Source: DATEPR01 sp036502345
Lineage (GTDB): Bacteria > Actinomycetota > Actinomycetes > Mycobacteriales > Pseudonocardiaceae
Reading direction: 5' to 3'
Length of the DNA: 20,324 nt
Assembly: GCA_036502345.1 (NCBI GenBank)
Contig: DASXYT010000123.1
Coordinates: 1 to 20,324, forward strand
A program made the position numbers and the translations under genes. Below the pieces are notes generated by a model, which was not told the origin of the DNA, did not search any database, and saw only the letters and a list, made by a program, of their open reading frames with translations. Within the stretch, counting starts at the first letter, position 1; every line of letters starts with the position of its first letter. Positions 1-7,577 of the stretch are shown piece after piece.

Positions 1-987
1 CTGCTGACAGACCAGTTCGGCAGAGTCGCGCGGGACCTCCGGGTATCGCTGACCGACCGGTGCAACCTGCGCTGTACTTATTGCATGCCGGCCGAGGGAC
101 TCGACTGGCAGTCCACCGACGAACTGCTCAGCGACGACGAACTCGCTCGGCTGCTGCGCATCGCCGTCACCGAGTTGGGTGTGACGAACGTCCGGTTCAC
201 CGGCGGCGAACCGCTGCTGCGGCGTGGGTTGGAGAAGGTGATCGCGGCCACCGCGGAATTGGAGCCGCGACCGCGGATCTCCATGACCACCAACGGAATC
301 GGCCTGGCGCGCAGAGCAGCGGGGCTTGCCTCGGCCGGGCTGAACAGGCTGAACGTATCGCTGGACACGTTGCGCCAGGACCGGTTCCAGGAGATCACCA
401 GGCGGAACCGACTGGCCGACGTGCTCGCCGGACTGGCGGCGGCGCGGGATGCGGGGTTGGCACCGGTCAAGGTGAATACGGTGCTGCTGCGTGGAATCAA
501 CGACGACGAGGCCGCGGACCTGCTGCGCTACTGCGTCGAGCACGGCTACCAGTTGCGGTTCATCGAGCAGATGCCGCTGGACCCGCAACATGGCTGGGAC
601 AGGGCGAAGCTGGTCACCGCGGAAGAGATACTTGCCATGCTGCGCACCGAGTTCGACCTGCGCCCGAGCACGTCGCCGCGCGGCTCGGCGCCTGCGGAGC
701 GCTGGTTGGTGGACGGCGGCCCGGCGGAGGTGGGTGTGATCGGCTCGGTGACCCGCCCGTTCTGCGCCGATTGTGACCGGACGAGACTGACAGCGGACGG
801 CCAGTTGCGGAACTGCCTGTTCAGCCAGATGGAGACGGATCTGCGCGGCCTGCTGCGGGCCGGCGCGGAGGACGGCGAGCTGGCCGACATGTGGCGCGCC
901 GGGATGTGGACCAAGCTCGCCGGACACCGGATCAACGACGCTGGCTTCGCCCAGCCGATCCGGCCGATGAGCGCGATCGGAGGGTAG
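1..987 (+). CDS. moaA: MoaA, GTP 3',8-cyclase (5' end outside window)
   Basis: Radical-SAM enzyme for the first step of molybdenum cofactor synthesis: with MoaC it turns GTP into cyclic pyranopterin monophosphate in the cytosol. The reading frame is open from base 1, so the start lies upstream and probably only a short N-terminal piece is missing. The SAM cluster motif CNLRCTYC is at visible residues 21-28, followed by FTGGEPLLR and STTNG-like stretches of the radical-SAM core. The C-terminal cluster region has FCADCDRTRLTADGQLRNC (two Cys, then a third 14 residues on), as in MoaA. The protein ends in Gly-Gly (SAIGG), the conserved tail that enters the active site. 328 residues are visible, close to full family length. 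moaD begins 6 bases after the stop, and the moaD ribosome-binding site lies in the last moaA codons, so the two are co-translated. Identification is firm. Confidence 0.96.
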   Translation: MLTDQFGRVARDLRVSLTDRCNLRCTYCMPAEGLDWQSTDELLSDDELARLLRIAVTELGVTNVRFTGGEPLLRRGLEKVIAATAELEPRPRISMTTNGIGLARRAAGLASAGLNRLNVSLDTLRQDRFQEITRRNRLADVLAGLAAARDAGLAPVKVNTVLLRGINDDEAADLLRYCVEHGYQLRFIEQMPLDPQHGWDRAKLVTAEEILAMLRTEFDLRPSTSPRGSAPAERWLVDGGPAEVGVIGSVTRPFCADCDRTRLTADGQLRNCLFSQMETDLRGLLRAGAEDGELADMWRAGMWTKLAGHRINDAGFAQPIRPMSAIGG

Positions 988-993
988 TAGTCG

Positions 994-1689
994 GTGACCG
1001 ACACGCTGACCAGCACGAGTACGCAGGTAGATGAGGCCCCGAACACCAGCGCACCGACCGCAACAACGCCAAGGGTCGACACGCCAAGCGGTAGCAGCGC
1101 GGCAAGGGTCGACACGCCGGGCGCAGCGACGCCGAGGGTCGACACGCGGGACGACACCAGCGCGCGAGGGGTCGGCTCGCCGGGCGGTAGCGCAGGGAGA
1201 GTCGACTCGCCGGCGGCCGGCGAGGAGCAGGCCACAAACGGGCAGCTCAGCGCGCCAACGGCCGACGCGCCGGCCGCAGCCACGCCAGAGGTCAACACGC
1301 GCGGAGCCGGCGCCCAGCGGGTCGATGCGGGCCAGCAGTCGAGCACGCGAAAGGTCGACTCGCCGGGCGGTAATGCGGGAAGGGTCGACTCAGGTACCGC
1401 AGCAGTCGGTTCGCCAACAGCTGAACAGCGCCGAATCGGCACCGTGTTGATCCGGTATTTCGCGGGTGCTCGGGCCGCCGCCGGCGTCAGCGAAGAACGG
1501 GTTGAACTGCTTGAAACGGACAATATCGCCCGAGTCATAGCCGCCGCGGAGGCTCGGCGCGGGACGGCTCTGGTCCGAATTCTGCCTTCGTGCAGCTTCC
1601 TGCTGAACGGCATCGCCGTGCACGACCAGTCACTCACCGTGCCCGACGGGGCGGAACTCGACGTCCTCCCGCCCTTCGCCGGAGGCTGA
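994..1689 (+). CDS. moaD: MoaD, molybdopterin synthase small subunit, with long repeat-rich N-terminal extension
   Basis: The last ~82 residues are a MoaD/ThiS beta-grasp protein (VLIRYFAGARAAAG at about 151-164) ending in the Gly-Gly that is thiocarboxylated as sulfur donor for molybdopterin synthase. Ordinary MoaD is about 80-90 residues; this one is 231. Residues 1-148 are Ala/Thr/Ser/Pro/Gly-rich and built from roughly ten diverged 10/11-residue units with core R-V-D-[TS]-P. The long form is supported by GGAGGG at 979-984, 9 bases before the GTG at 994. In-frame GTG (1444) or TTG (1447) could start a normal-length MoaD, but I see no good ribosome-binding site before them. No signal peptide is visible. 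Partner: the MoaE domain encoded at 4426-5355. The MoaD assignment is sure; the extension's function is unknown. Confidence 0.9.
   Translation: MTDTLTSTSTQVDEAPNTSAPTATTPRVDTPSGSSAARVDTPGAATPRVDTRDDTSARGVGSPGGSAGRVDSPAAGEEQATNGQLSAPTADAPAAATPEVNTRGAGAQRVDAGQQSSTRKVDSPGGNAGRVDSGTAAVGSPTAEQRRIGTVLIRYFAGARAAAGVSEERVELLETDNIARVIAAAEARRGTALVRILPSCSFLLNGIAVHDQSLTVPDGAELDVLPPFAGG
1027..1404 (+). repeat. In-frame degenerate 30/33-bp minisatellite in moaD
   Basis: GTCGAC or a close variant recurs at 1075, 1108, 1138, 1171 (GTCGGC), 1201, 1261 (GCCGAC), 1291 (GTCAAC), 1321 (GTCGAT), 1354 and 1384. The spacing is 30 or 33 bases, apart from one 60-base step. The steps are multiples of three, so the repeat stays in frame and encodes R-V-D-[TS]-P plus five or six small residues. 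An earlier relative (GTAGAT, 1027) lies 48 bases before. Divergence between units suggests an old expansion. Confidence 0.85.
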
Positions 1690-1711
1690 CAAAGTCCACC
1701 AAAACGGACGA

Positions 1712-1725
1712 GATGGTTCGCCATC
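1712..1725 (+). terminator. Possible weak hairpin after moaD
   Basis: GATGG and CCATC flank a TTCG tetraloop, 23 bases after the moaD stop. The stem is only 5 bp and no T-run follows, so this is at best a weak terminator or a processing stop. Confidence 0.2.
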
Positions 1726-1870
1726 CGAATCGATCGAGAAGCCGCCATCCGAGTGAGCCACGCCTCAAAAACCGCTCACGTTCCGTGATCGAACTCCGGT
1801 TGATTTCGAGACGGTAACAATGGCTTGACCTGATAAAACACCGGCTTTCAGCGAGGTTGCCTTCCGTCAA

Positions 1871-1886
1871 CGTGACGACGATCACA
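1871..1886. promoter_or_regulatory. CRP/GlxR-type binding site upstream of rpf
   Basis: CGTGA-N6-TCACA matches the CRP-family consensus TGTGA-N6-TCACA at 9 of 10 defined positions. It overlaps the -35 of the promoter proposed at 1872-1899. From established work, rpfA of M. tuberculosis responds to CRP (Rv3676) and a corynebacterial rpf gene is under GlxR. The same logic here is an inference from the site sequence and position. Confidence 0.5.
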
Positions 1887-1899
1887 CTCCGATTAATTT
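1872..1899 (+). promoter_or_regulatory. Candidate rpf promoter
   Basis: A -35-like GTGACG (1872-1877) and a -10-like TAATTT (1894-1899) are separated by 16 bases, in the least GC-rich part of the gap. Transcription would start near 1906, just before the first strong hairpin, giving an untranslated leader of about 300 bases. The match is moderate and other starts are possible. Confidence 0.35.
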
Positions 1900-1929
1900 C
1901 CGATCTCGGATTCATTTACGTACGGTCGC

Positions 1930-2208
1930 TTCTCGGCTGGACCCGACCAGCTGAGAACAGAACACGCAACACCCAGGCAACCGTGCGCCAAACCCTGTCC
2001 GGCGGGTGCCTGGGACCAAAAACCCCCGAGTGGAAAACTGCCGGGCAGGGGCTAGGGAACGTTCGATGGATGCGCGTTGCACCCATCGACGTCGGCACGG
2101 CCGCCACGCGCGGACCGACCGTGGTCCACGTCACCCCAGGTGAACGGACCACTCCGCTTCAGGTCGACCGGCGACGGTCGGCCAGTAGGCGCGGTAGGCG
2201 AGAGGCAA
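1930..2208 (+). promoter_or_regulatory. Structured 5' leader of rpf, candidate cis-regulatory RNA
   Basis: No convincing coding sequence lies here, but base pairing is dense. (1) An 11-bp hairpin pairs 1930-1940 with 1947-1957 over a 6-base loop. (2) An interleaved pair forms a possible H-type pseudoknot: 1972-1979 with 2007-2014 (8 bp), and 1993-2003 with 2040-2050 (11 bp, one G-U). (3) A hairpin pairs 2063-2069 with 2083-2089 and closes an inner TGC/GCA stem. (4) Arms 2121-2127/2146-2152 enclose TCACC/GGTGA (2131-2135/2139-2143). (5) A 9-bp stem, 2162-2170/2175-2183, is capped by the GNRA tetraloop GCGA. The rpf ribosome-binding site follows 17 bases later. I could not align it to the c-di-AMP (ydaO) riboswitch known upstream of other actinobacterial rpf genes. 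A described lysM-Actino RNA motif is another candidate that I cannot test from memory. Confidence 0.6.
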
Positions 2209-2871
2209 ATGGCTTCCATCCGAGGCAAGCACCGCAAGCAGTCCCGAGTCGTCAGTGCCGTGGCGAAGGTCGCGATCACGGGCGCCGTGATCAGCGTGCC
2301 GCTGACGATCGCCGCAATTCCGGCAAACGCTTCGAGCGTGAACTGGGACGCCATCGCCAAGTGCGAAAGCGGCGGCAACTGGGCTACCAACACCGGCAAC
2401 GGGTTCTACGGCGGCCTGCAGTTCACCATGAGCACGTGGCACGCGAACGGCGGCTCCGGCTCGCCACAGAACGCATCTCGCTCCGAGCAGATCGCTGTGG
2501 CTGAGCGCGTCCTGGCTACCCAGGGCATCGGCGCCTGGCCGGTGTGTGGCAAGCACGCAGGCTCCACGACGACGTTCTCGACCTCCTCATCGTCGGAGTC
2601 GTCGTCGCGGTCCTCCGAGCACCACACGCGGACGCATCACGTCACGAAGAGCGTCGAAACCCCCAGGACGACGCACCACGTGGTGACCACGAGCGCCGCT
2701 CCGAAGAGCGCGCCGAACGGTGACTACACCGTGGCCAAGGGCGACACCCTGTCCGCCATCGCATCGAAGCAGCACGTGCAAGGCGGCTGGAATGCGGTGT
2801 GGGACAAGAACAAGAGCGTCGTGTCGAACCCGGACATGATCTTCCCGGGTCAGAAGCTCGTCACGAAGTGA
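2209..2871 (+). CDS. rpfA: Resuscitation-promoting factor, Rpf domain plus LysM
   Basis: Secreted peptidoglycan-cleaving enzyme (lysozyme-like/lytic transglycosylase fold) that promotes regrowth of dormant actinobacteria. 220 residues. Basic N-terminus and hydrophobic stretch (about 20-37) form a signal peptide with likely cleavage after ANA (residue 41). Rpf domain about 44-115: catalytic Glu53 in CESGGNW, GFYGGLQF, and Cys52/Cys113 placed for the family disulfide. A Ser/Thr/His-rich linker (about 118-165) leads to a C-terminal LysM module (about 172-220, YTVAKGDTLSAIA) that binds cell-wall glycan. The ATG at 2209 is preceded by AGAGG (2201-2205) and begins MASIRGKHRK, the usual start for this family. 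A longer frame opening at 2077 would run through the folded leader and lacks secretion logic. It lies downstream of moaAD, as rpfA does in M. tuberculosis, but with its own leader. Confidence 0.95.
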   Translation: MASIRGKHRKQSRVVSAVAKVAITGAVISVPLTIAAIPANASSVNWDAIAKCESGGNWATNTGNGFYGGLQFTMSTWHANGGSGSPQNASRSEQIAVAERVLATQGIGAWPVCGKHAGSTTTFSTSSSSESSSRSSEHHTRTHHVTKSVETPRTTHHVVTTSAAPKSAPNGDYTVAKGDTLSAIASKQHVQGGWNAVWDKNKSVVSNPDMIFPGQKLVTK

Positions 2872-2880
2872 ACACCCGGC

Positions 2881-2913
2881 CGTGCGGCCTCAGCGACGAG
2901 TTGGGGCCGCACG
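2881..2913. terminator. Hairpin terminator between convergent rpf and oxidoreductase genes
   Basis: CGTGCGGCC (2881-2889) pairs perfectly with GGCCGCACG (2905-2913). It starts 9 bases after the rpf stop and ends 6 bases before the opposing gene's stop. There is no T-run, as is common in actinomycetes; it probably serves both directions. Confidence 0.7.
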
Positions 2914-2919
2914 ACCGCT

Positions 2920-3783
2920 TCACCCGACCGACACACTGATCAGCTCGTCCGCGACCCACCGCGCGACATCGGTGGGAAATGGCGCCGGCAGTCCGAGCAC
3001 GATGTGCGGGAAGCCTGCGTCGAGCGCTTCGCGGATCGCGTCCCGCGTGCTGCCCGGCTGCTCGTAGGACACGCCCAGGTGGATCGACCTGGTGATCGCG
3101 GCCGGGTCGCGACCGATCTCGGCGCAGTAGCGGTCCAGCAGCGCGCTACGGCTGACGCAGTCGTCGATGTCGCCGCCCGGGATGTTCCACAGGTCGGCGT
3201 GCTCTGCGACCACGCGGAGCACCGCCATCGACCGGCCGCCGATCATGATCGGCGGATGAGGGCGCTGCACCGGCTTGGGATTGCCGAACGCCCCGGTGAG
3301 CTGGACGTACTTCCCGTCGAAGTCGAACGGTTCGACCTCGGTCCACAGCCGCCGGAGCACCGTGCAGGCCTCGGCCAGGCCGCCGACAGCGTCCGTCGCG
3401 TCCGCGTAGGGCAGGCCGTGGGCCGCGTACTCCCGGCCGGCCGTCGGCATGCTGGGTCGTGAGCCCGCTCCGATGCCGAAGTCCAGCCGGCCGCCGGAGA
3501 CGATGTCGACGGTCGTGGCGATCTTCGCCAGCATCGCAGGTGGTCGGAACCGGTTGCTGGTCACCAGTACCCCGAGCCGCAGCCGATTGGTGTGGGCGGC
3601 GAGCGCCGAGAGCAGCGTCCAGCCTTCGAAGATCGGCCCGCCTGGATCGCCGCCGATCGGTATGAGGTGGTCGAACACCCAGGCGTGCTCGATCTCGTCG
3701 ATCGCGTCCGCCTCGCGCCACACCCGCAGGATGTCCTGGTAGTCGACCTGCTGCGGCGCCGTCGCTATCCCGAAACTGGGCAT
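2920..3783 (-). CDS. LLM-class (luciferase-like) flavin/F420-dependent oxidoreductase
   Basis: 287 residues with the bacterial luciferase-like TIM-barrel pattern: MPSFGIATAPQQ at the N-terminus, AWVFDHLIPIGG (about 36-47), LRLGVLVTSNRFR (about 74-86), VDIVSGGRLDFGIGAG (about 97-112) and PIMIGGRSM in the C-terminal half. In actinomycetes this class usually uses F420H2, sometimes FMN; the substrate cannot be read from the sequence. The ATG at 3783 is chosen because AGGGG lies just upstream on this strand. An in-frame ATG at 3849 lies inside an operator and upstream of the likely transcript start. Divergent from a tetR gene with paired operators between them, so repression by that TetR is likely. 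The pair interrupts the otherwise adjacent rpf and moaE genes and looks like an insertion. Confidence 0.88.
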   Translation of the reverse strand: MPSFGIATAPQQVDYQDILRVWREADAIDEIEHAWVFDHLIPIGGDPGGPIFEGWTLLSALAAHTNRLRLGVLVTSNRFRPPAMLAKIATTVDIVSGGRLDFGIGAGSRPSMPTAGREYAAHGLPYADATDAVGGLAEACTVLRRLWTEVEPFDFDGKYVQLTGAFGNPKPVQRPHPPIMIGGRSMAVLRVVAEHADLWNIPGGDIDDCVSRSALLDRYCAEIGRDPAAITRSIHLGVSYEQPGSTRDAIREALDAGFPHIVLGLPAPFPTDVARWVADELISVSVG

Positions 3784-3816
3784 GAGTGTCCCCTGTCCTG
3801 TGGCATGATGAGCAAA

Positions 3817-3831
3817 CGGAACCTTGTTCCG
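3817..3831. promoter_or_regulatory. TetR operator 1 (oxidoreductase-proximal)
   Basis: CGGAAC-ctt-GTTCCG is a perfect inverted repeat with 6-bp arms and a 3-bp spacer. Its arms are identical to operator 2, and the centres are 24 bp apart. It covers the expected transcription start of the leftward oxidoreductase gene. Confidence 0.8.
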
Positions 3832-3834
3832 ACA

Positions 3835-3863
3835 ACCATACGGAACCATGTTCCGGTTAACAA
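3835..3863 (-). promoter_or_regulatory. Promoter of the oxidoreductase gene
   Basis: On the minus strand, TTGTTA (3863-3858) and TATGGT (3840-3835) are 17 bases apart, a good housekeeping-type promoter. The spacer holds operator 2, and the start region (about 3828) falls in operator 1. A bound repressor would therefore block polymerase directly. Confidence 0.6.
3841..3855. promoter_or_regulatory. TetR operator 2 (within promoter spacer)
   Basis: CGGAAC-cat-GTTCCG is a perfect inverted repeat with the same arms as operator 1. It lies 20 bp before the tetR start codon, so it can also mediate autoregulation. Confidence 0.8.
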
Positions 3864-3875
3864 GCGAGGGGTGCG

Positions 3876-4439
3876 GTGAAAGAGGTCAAGCGGGCGGATG
3901 CCCGGCGGAACGAGGAGAAGCTGCTCGACGCCGCCGCCTCGGTCTTCGTCGCCTCAGGCGTCGAGGCGCCGGTCCGCGACATCGCCGCCGAGGCGGGCGT
4001 CGGGACGGGCACGATCTACCGTCACTTCCCGACCAGGGCCGACCTCATCATCGCCGTCTACCGGCACCAGGTGGAGGCCTGCGCCGAAGCCGGGCCGACC
4101 CTGCTGGCGACCAGCGCGACCGCGCACGCCGCGCTGACGCAGTGGATCAACCTCTTCGTCGACTTCCTCGTCACCAAGCACGGACTCGCCGCCGTGCTGC
4201 GGTCGGACAGCGCGGGCTTCGAGACGCTGCACGCCTACTTCCTGGACCGGCTCATGCCGGTCTGCGCCCAGTTGCTCGACGCAGCGGCCGCCGCGGGCGA
4301 GATCCGATCCGACGTGCGGGCCTTCGAGCTCATGTTCGGCGTCGGCAACCTCTGCGTCGGCGCAGGCCACGATGACCGCTACGACGCACGCCGACTGGTC
4401 GACCTGCTCATCTCGGGGCTCCGCGTCAAGGACAGTTGA
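3876..4439 (+). CDS. TetR-family transcriptional repressor
   Basis: 187 residues. The N-terminal helix-turn-helix is clear: LLDAAASVFVASGVEAPVRD, then IAAEAGVGTGTIYRHFPTRADLI (about residues 34-56). The C-terminal ligand-binding domain (about 60-187) is all-helical and resembles the C-domain seen in TetR proteins annotated as SbtR-like; the ligand is unknown. Start GTG 3876 has GAGGGG about 4 bases upstream (3865-3870). Divergent from the luciferase-like oxidoreductase gene, with two matching operators between, so its likely target is that gene and itself. Its 3' end overlaps the convergent mog-moaE stop by 14 bp, with no room for a terminator. Confidence 0.9.
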   Translation: MKEVKRADARRNEEKLLDAAASVFVASGVEAPVRDIAAEAGVGTGTIYRHFPTRADLIIAVYRHQVEACAEAGPTLLATSATAHAALTQWINLFVDFLVTKHGLAAVLRSDSAGFETLHAYFLDRLMPVCAQLLDAAAAAGEIRSDVRAFELMFGVGNLCVGAGHDDRYDARRLVDLLISGLRVKDS

Positions 4440-5355
4440 CCCACTCTTCCGTCCCGTCGGTGAAGGTCTGGCGCTTCCACACCGGCAGCCGCCGCTTCAC
4501 CTCGTCCACCACGTCCGCACAGGCGGCGAAGCCCTCCTTGCGGTGCTCCGCGGCCACGGCGACGGCCAGCGCGACGTCCCCGACGGCCAACTCGCCGATC
4601 CGGTGGCTGACCGCGATCGCCCGCACCCCAGAGGCACCGTGCCGGGCCGCGAGGTCGGCGACCACCTCGGCCACCACGTCCTTCGCGGTCGGATGGCCCA
4701 CGTACTCCAGGTCGCGCACACCTCGGCCGTGGTCGTGGTCACGCACCACACCGGCGAACGTGACCACGGCGCCGGCAGCGTCATCGGCCACCAGGGCCGC
4801 GTGCTCCTCGACGGACAGCGGTTCCTCGGTCACCTCGGCCCGCAGCACCCTGGCCACCGGCCCGGTGGGCGCCGCCGGGCGGGCATGGTCCCCGCCCGCC
4901 AACTGGTCCACGGCGTGGTCCAGCAGATCGGCGAGCACGCCGAGACCGTCCCGCACGCCGCCGGTGGACCCTGGCAGGTTCACCACGAAGGTCCGCCCGG
5001 CCACCCCGGCCACTCCCCTGGACAGCACTGCGGTGGGCACCTTGGGCAGCCCGGCGGCCCGGATGGCGTCGGCGACGCCCGGCACCTCGTAGTCCAGCAC
5101 CGTCCTGGTCGCCTCCGGCGTCCGGTCGGTGGGGCTGATGCCGGTGCCGCCGGTCGTCACGACGACGTTCACGCCTGCCGCGACGGCATCGGCCAGCGCC
5201 GTGGCCACCGGCTCGCCGTCGGGCACCACGATCGGCTCGGGCGTCTGGTAGCCACGCTCCCGCAGCCAGGCCGCGATGACCGGGCCGGTCCTGTCCTCGT
5301 AGACACCGGCGGCCGCGCGGTTGGACGCTGCGATCACCCTGGCGGTACGGCTCAT
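4426..5355 (-). CDS. mog-moaE: Mog-MoaE fusion: molybdopterin-processing domain plus molybdopterin synthase large subunit
   Basis: 309 residues encode two Moco enzymes that are usually separate. Residues 1 to about 152 are a MogA/MoaB domain with VVTTGGTGISPTDRTPEAT (conserved Asp in the T-D-R-T stretch) and NLPGSTGGVRDGL; MogA-type domains adenylylate molybdopterin before metal insertion. A short Ala/Pro/Gly linker (about 153-167) leads to a MoaE domain (about 168-309): TFAGVVRDHD, VSHRIGELAVGD, HRKEGF (271-276) and LPVWKR (290-295), whose Lys/Arg residues form the synthase active site with MoaD thiocarboxylate. No stop or frame break separates the domains. Start ATG 5355 has GGAGG (5364-5360) and overlaps the moaC stop as ATGA. 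In M. tuberculosis the syntenic mog and moaE2 are, as I recall, separate genes. Confidence 0.93.
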   Translation of the reverse strand: MSRTARVIAASNRAAAGVYEDRTGPVIAAWLRERGYQTPEPIVVPDGEPVATALADAVAAGVNVVVTTGGTGISPTDRTPEATRTVLDYEVPGVADAIRAAGLPKVPTAVLSRGVAGVAGRTFVVNLPGSTGGVRDGLGVLADLLDHAVDQLAGGDHARPAAPTGPVARVLRAEVTEEPLSVEEHAALVADDAAGAVVTFAGVVRDHDHGRGVRDLEYVGHPTAKDVVAEVVADLAARHGASGVRAIAVSHRIGELAVGDVALAVAVAAEHRKEGFAACADVVDEVKRRLPVWKRQTFTDGTEEWVNCP

Positions 5356-5823
5356 CGGTCCTCCGGTCGGGTCCAGCGGCCGGTCTTGCCGCCGTCCTTG
5401 CTCTCCACCCGCACCGCGTCCAGCACGGCAGCGGGGTCGACCGCCTTGATCATGTCGTGCAGCGCGAGCCCGGCGCCGGCCACCGCGGTCAGCGCCTCCA
5501 TCTCGACACCGGTCCGGTCGGTCGTGCGCACTGTGGCGGTGATCACCACGTCGGTCGCGCCGACCGCCAGGTCCACCGTGACCCCGGTGAGCGCGATGGG
5601 GTGGCACAGCGGGATCAGGTCCGGGGTGCGCTTGGCCGCCATGATGCCGGCGATCCTGGCGGTGGCCATGGCGTCACCCTTGGGCAACTCGTCGGTCCGC
5701 AGCAGCGCGATCACCTCGGCGGTGGTCCGCACGATGCCGGTGGCCACCGCGGTGCGGGCCGTGGCCTGTTTGGCGGACACATCGACCATCCTGGCCGCCC
5801 CCGAGGCGTCCAGATGGGTCAGT

Positions 5824-5831
<8 letters not shown>
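5352..5831 (-). CDS. moaC: MoaC, cyclic pyranopterin monophosphate synthase
   Basis: Converts the MoaA product (3',8-cyclo-GTP) into cyclic pyranopterin monophosphate. 159 residues, normal family length. The active-site residues fall at almost the E. coli positions: Lys51 in DELPKGDAM, His77 in DLIPLCHP, GVEMEALTA (about 108-116) and Asp126/Lys129 in DMIKAVD. The start ATG 5831 lies inside the last codons of the malic enzyme gene (8-bp overlap), and its stop overlaps the start of mog-moaE (ATGA). Translation of all three genes is therefore probably coupled. There is little ribosome-binding site of its own, consistent with coupling. Confidence 0.96.
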
Positions 5832-7224
<1,393 letters not shown>

Positions 7225-7273
7225 GGCACGGCCTCCACAGGGTCAACAAACCGGTGGTAGGACCTTAATCCTG

Positions 7274-7465
7274 TCAGCGGTTGATAACGGTGACCGGGTG
7301 CTTGTATTGCAGGGTCTCGGCCGGTACCGGAAAGGACTCGTCACCGAACGGGGACAGCGAGCCCTGACGGTCGGACGTGAACTCGCCGACCGGGTGCTCG
7401 TGTTCGTACGCGGCGGCGGGCCACCCGGGGTCGATCTTGTCGGACTTGGCTTCGCCCTTGGCCAC
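7274..7465 (-). CDS. Small conserved-looking protein of unknown function (63 aa)
   Basis: Starts at GTG 7465 behind a very strong purine run GAGGAGGAG (7476-7468 on this strand). The 63-residue product is hydrophilic, with no membrane segment or signal: it begins MAKGEAKSDK and contains AAYEHEHPVGEFTSD and SPFGDESFPVPAETL. I do not recognise a domain. It is the first gene of the run leading to the malic enzyme, moaC and mog-moaE. Positionally it matches Rv0863 of M. tuberculosis (between moaC2 and Rv0862c), though I cannot confirm homology. The ribosome-binding site and position make it likely real. Confidence 0.7.
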   Translation of the reverse strand: MAKGEAKSDKIDPGWPAAAYEHEHPVGEFTSDRQGSLSPFGDESFPVPAETLQYKHPVTVINR

Positions 7466-7559
7466 GGCTCCTCCTCAAGCAGTCAGCGGGCGCAACGCCC
7501 ATGCACCCCCACAGTGTGCCGTACTGCCCGGTCGGTCGTCTGATCCCCACCCCGGCCGA

Positions 7560-7577
7560 TATACCGTGGTAGCACGA
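7560..7577 (+). promoter_or_regulatory. Candidate -10 giving a leaderless transcript
   Basis: TATACCGT (7560-7567) contains two possible -10 hexamers, TATACC (7560-7565) and TACCGT (7562-7567). They place transcription start within about 5 bases of, or at, the ATG at 7577. No ribosome-binding site precedes that ATG. I see no good -35. Confidence 0.35.

Noticed and set aside
546..1748. 400-codon minus-strand frame over moaA/moaD
   Set aside because: It mirrors the moaD repeats (Ser/Thr/Leu/Pro-rich) and crosses moaA; the plus-strand genes have motifs and a ribosome-binding site.
1930..2208. c-di-AMP (ydaO) riboswitch as a firm call for the rpf leader
   Set aside because: The conserved core (GGGGACCCA, GGGUGAAU, and the CCGACAGCUAACCUCG-like 3' part) was not found; the region is kept only as an unclassified structured leader.
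2077..2208. Longer rpf start at 2077
   Set aside because: It would place a non-hydrophobic, Arg/Pro-rich 44-residue stretch before the signal peptide and run through the hairpins; 2209 has AGAGG and the usual N-terminus.
3784..3849. Longer oxidoreductase start at 3849
   Set aside because: That ATG lies inside operator 2, upstream of the likely transcription start; 3783 has its own ribosome-binding site.
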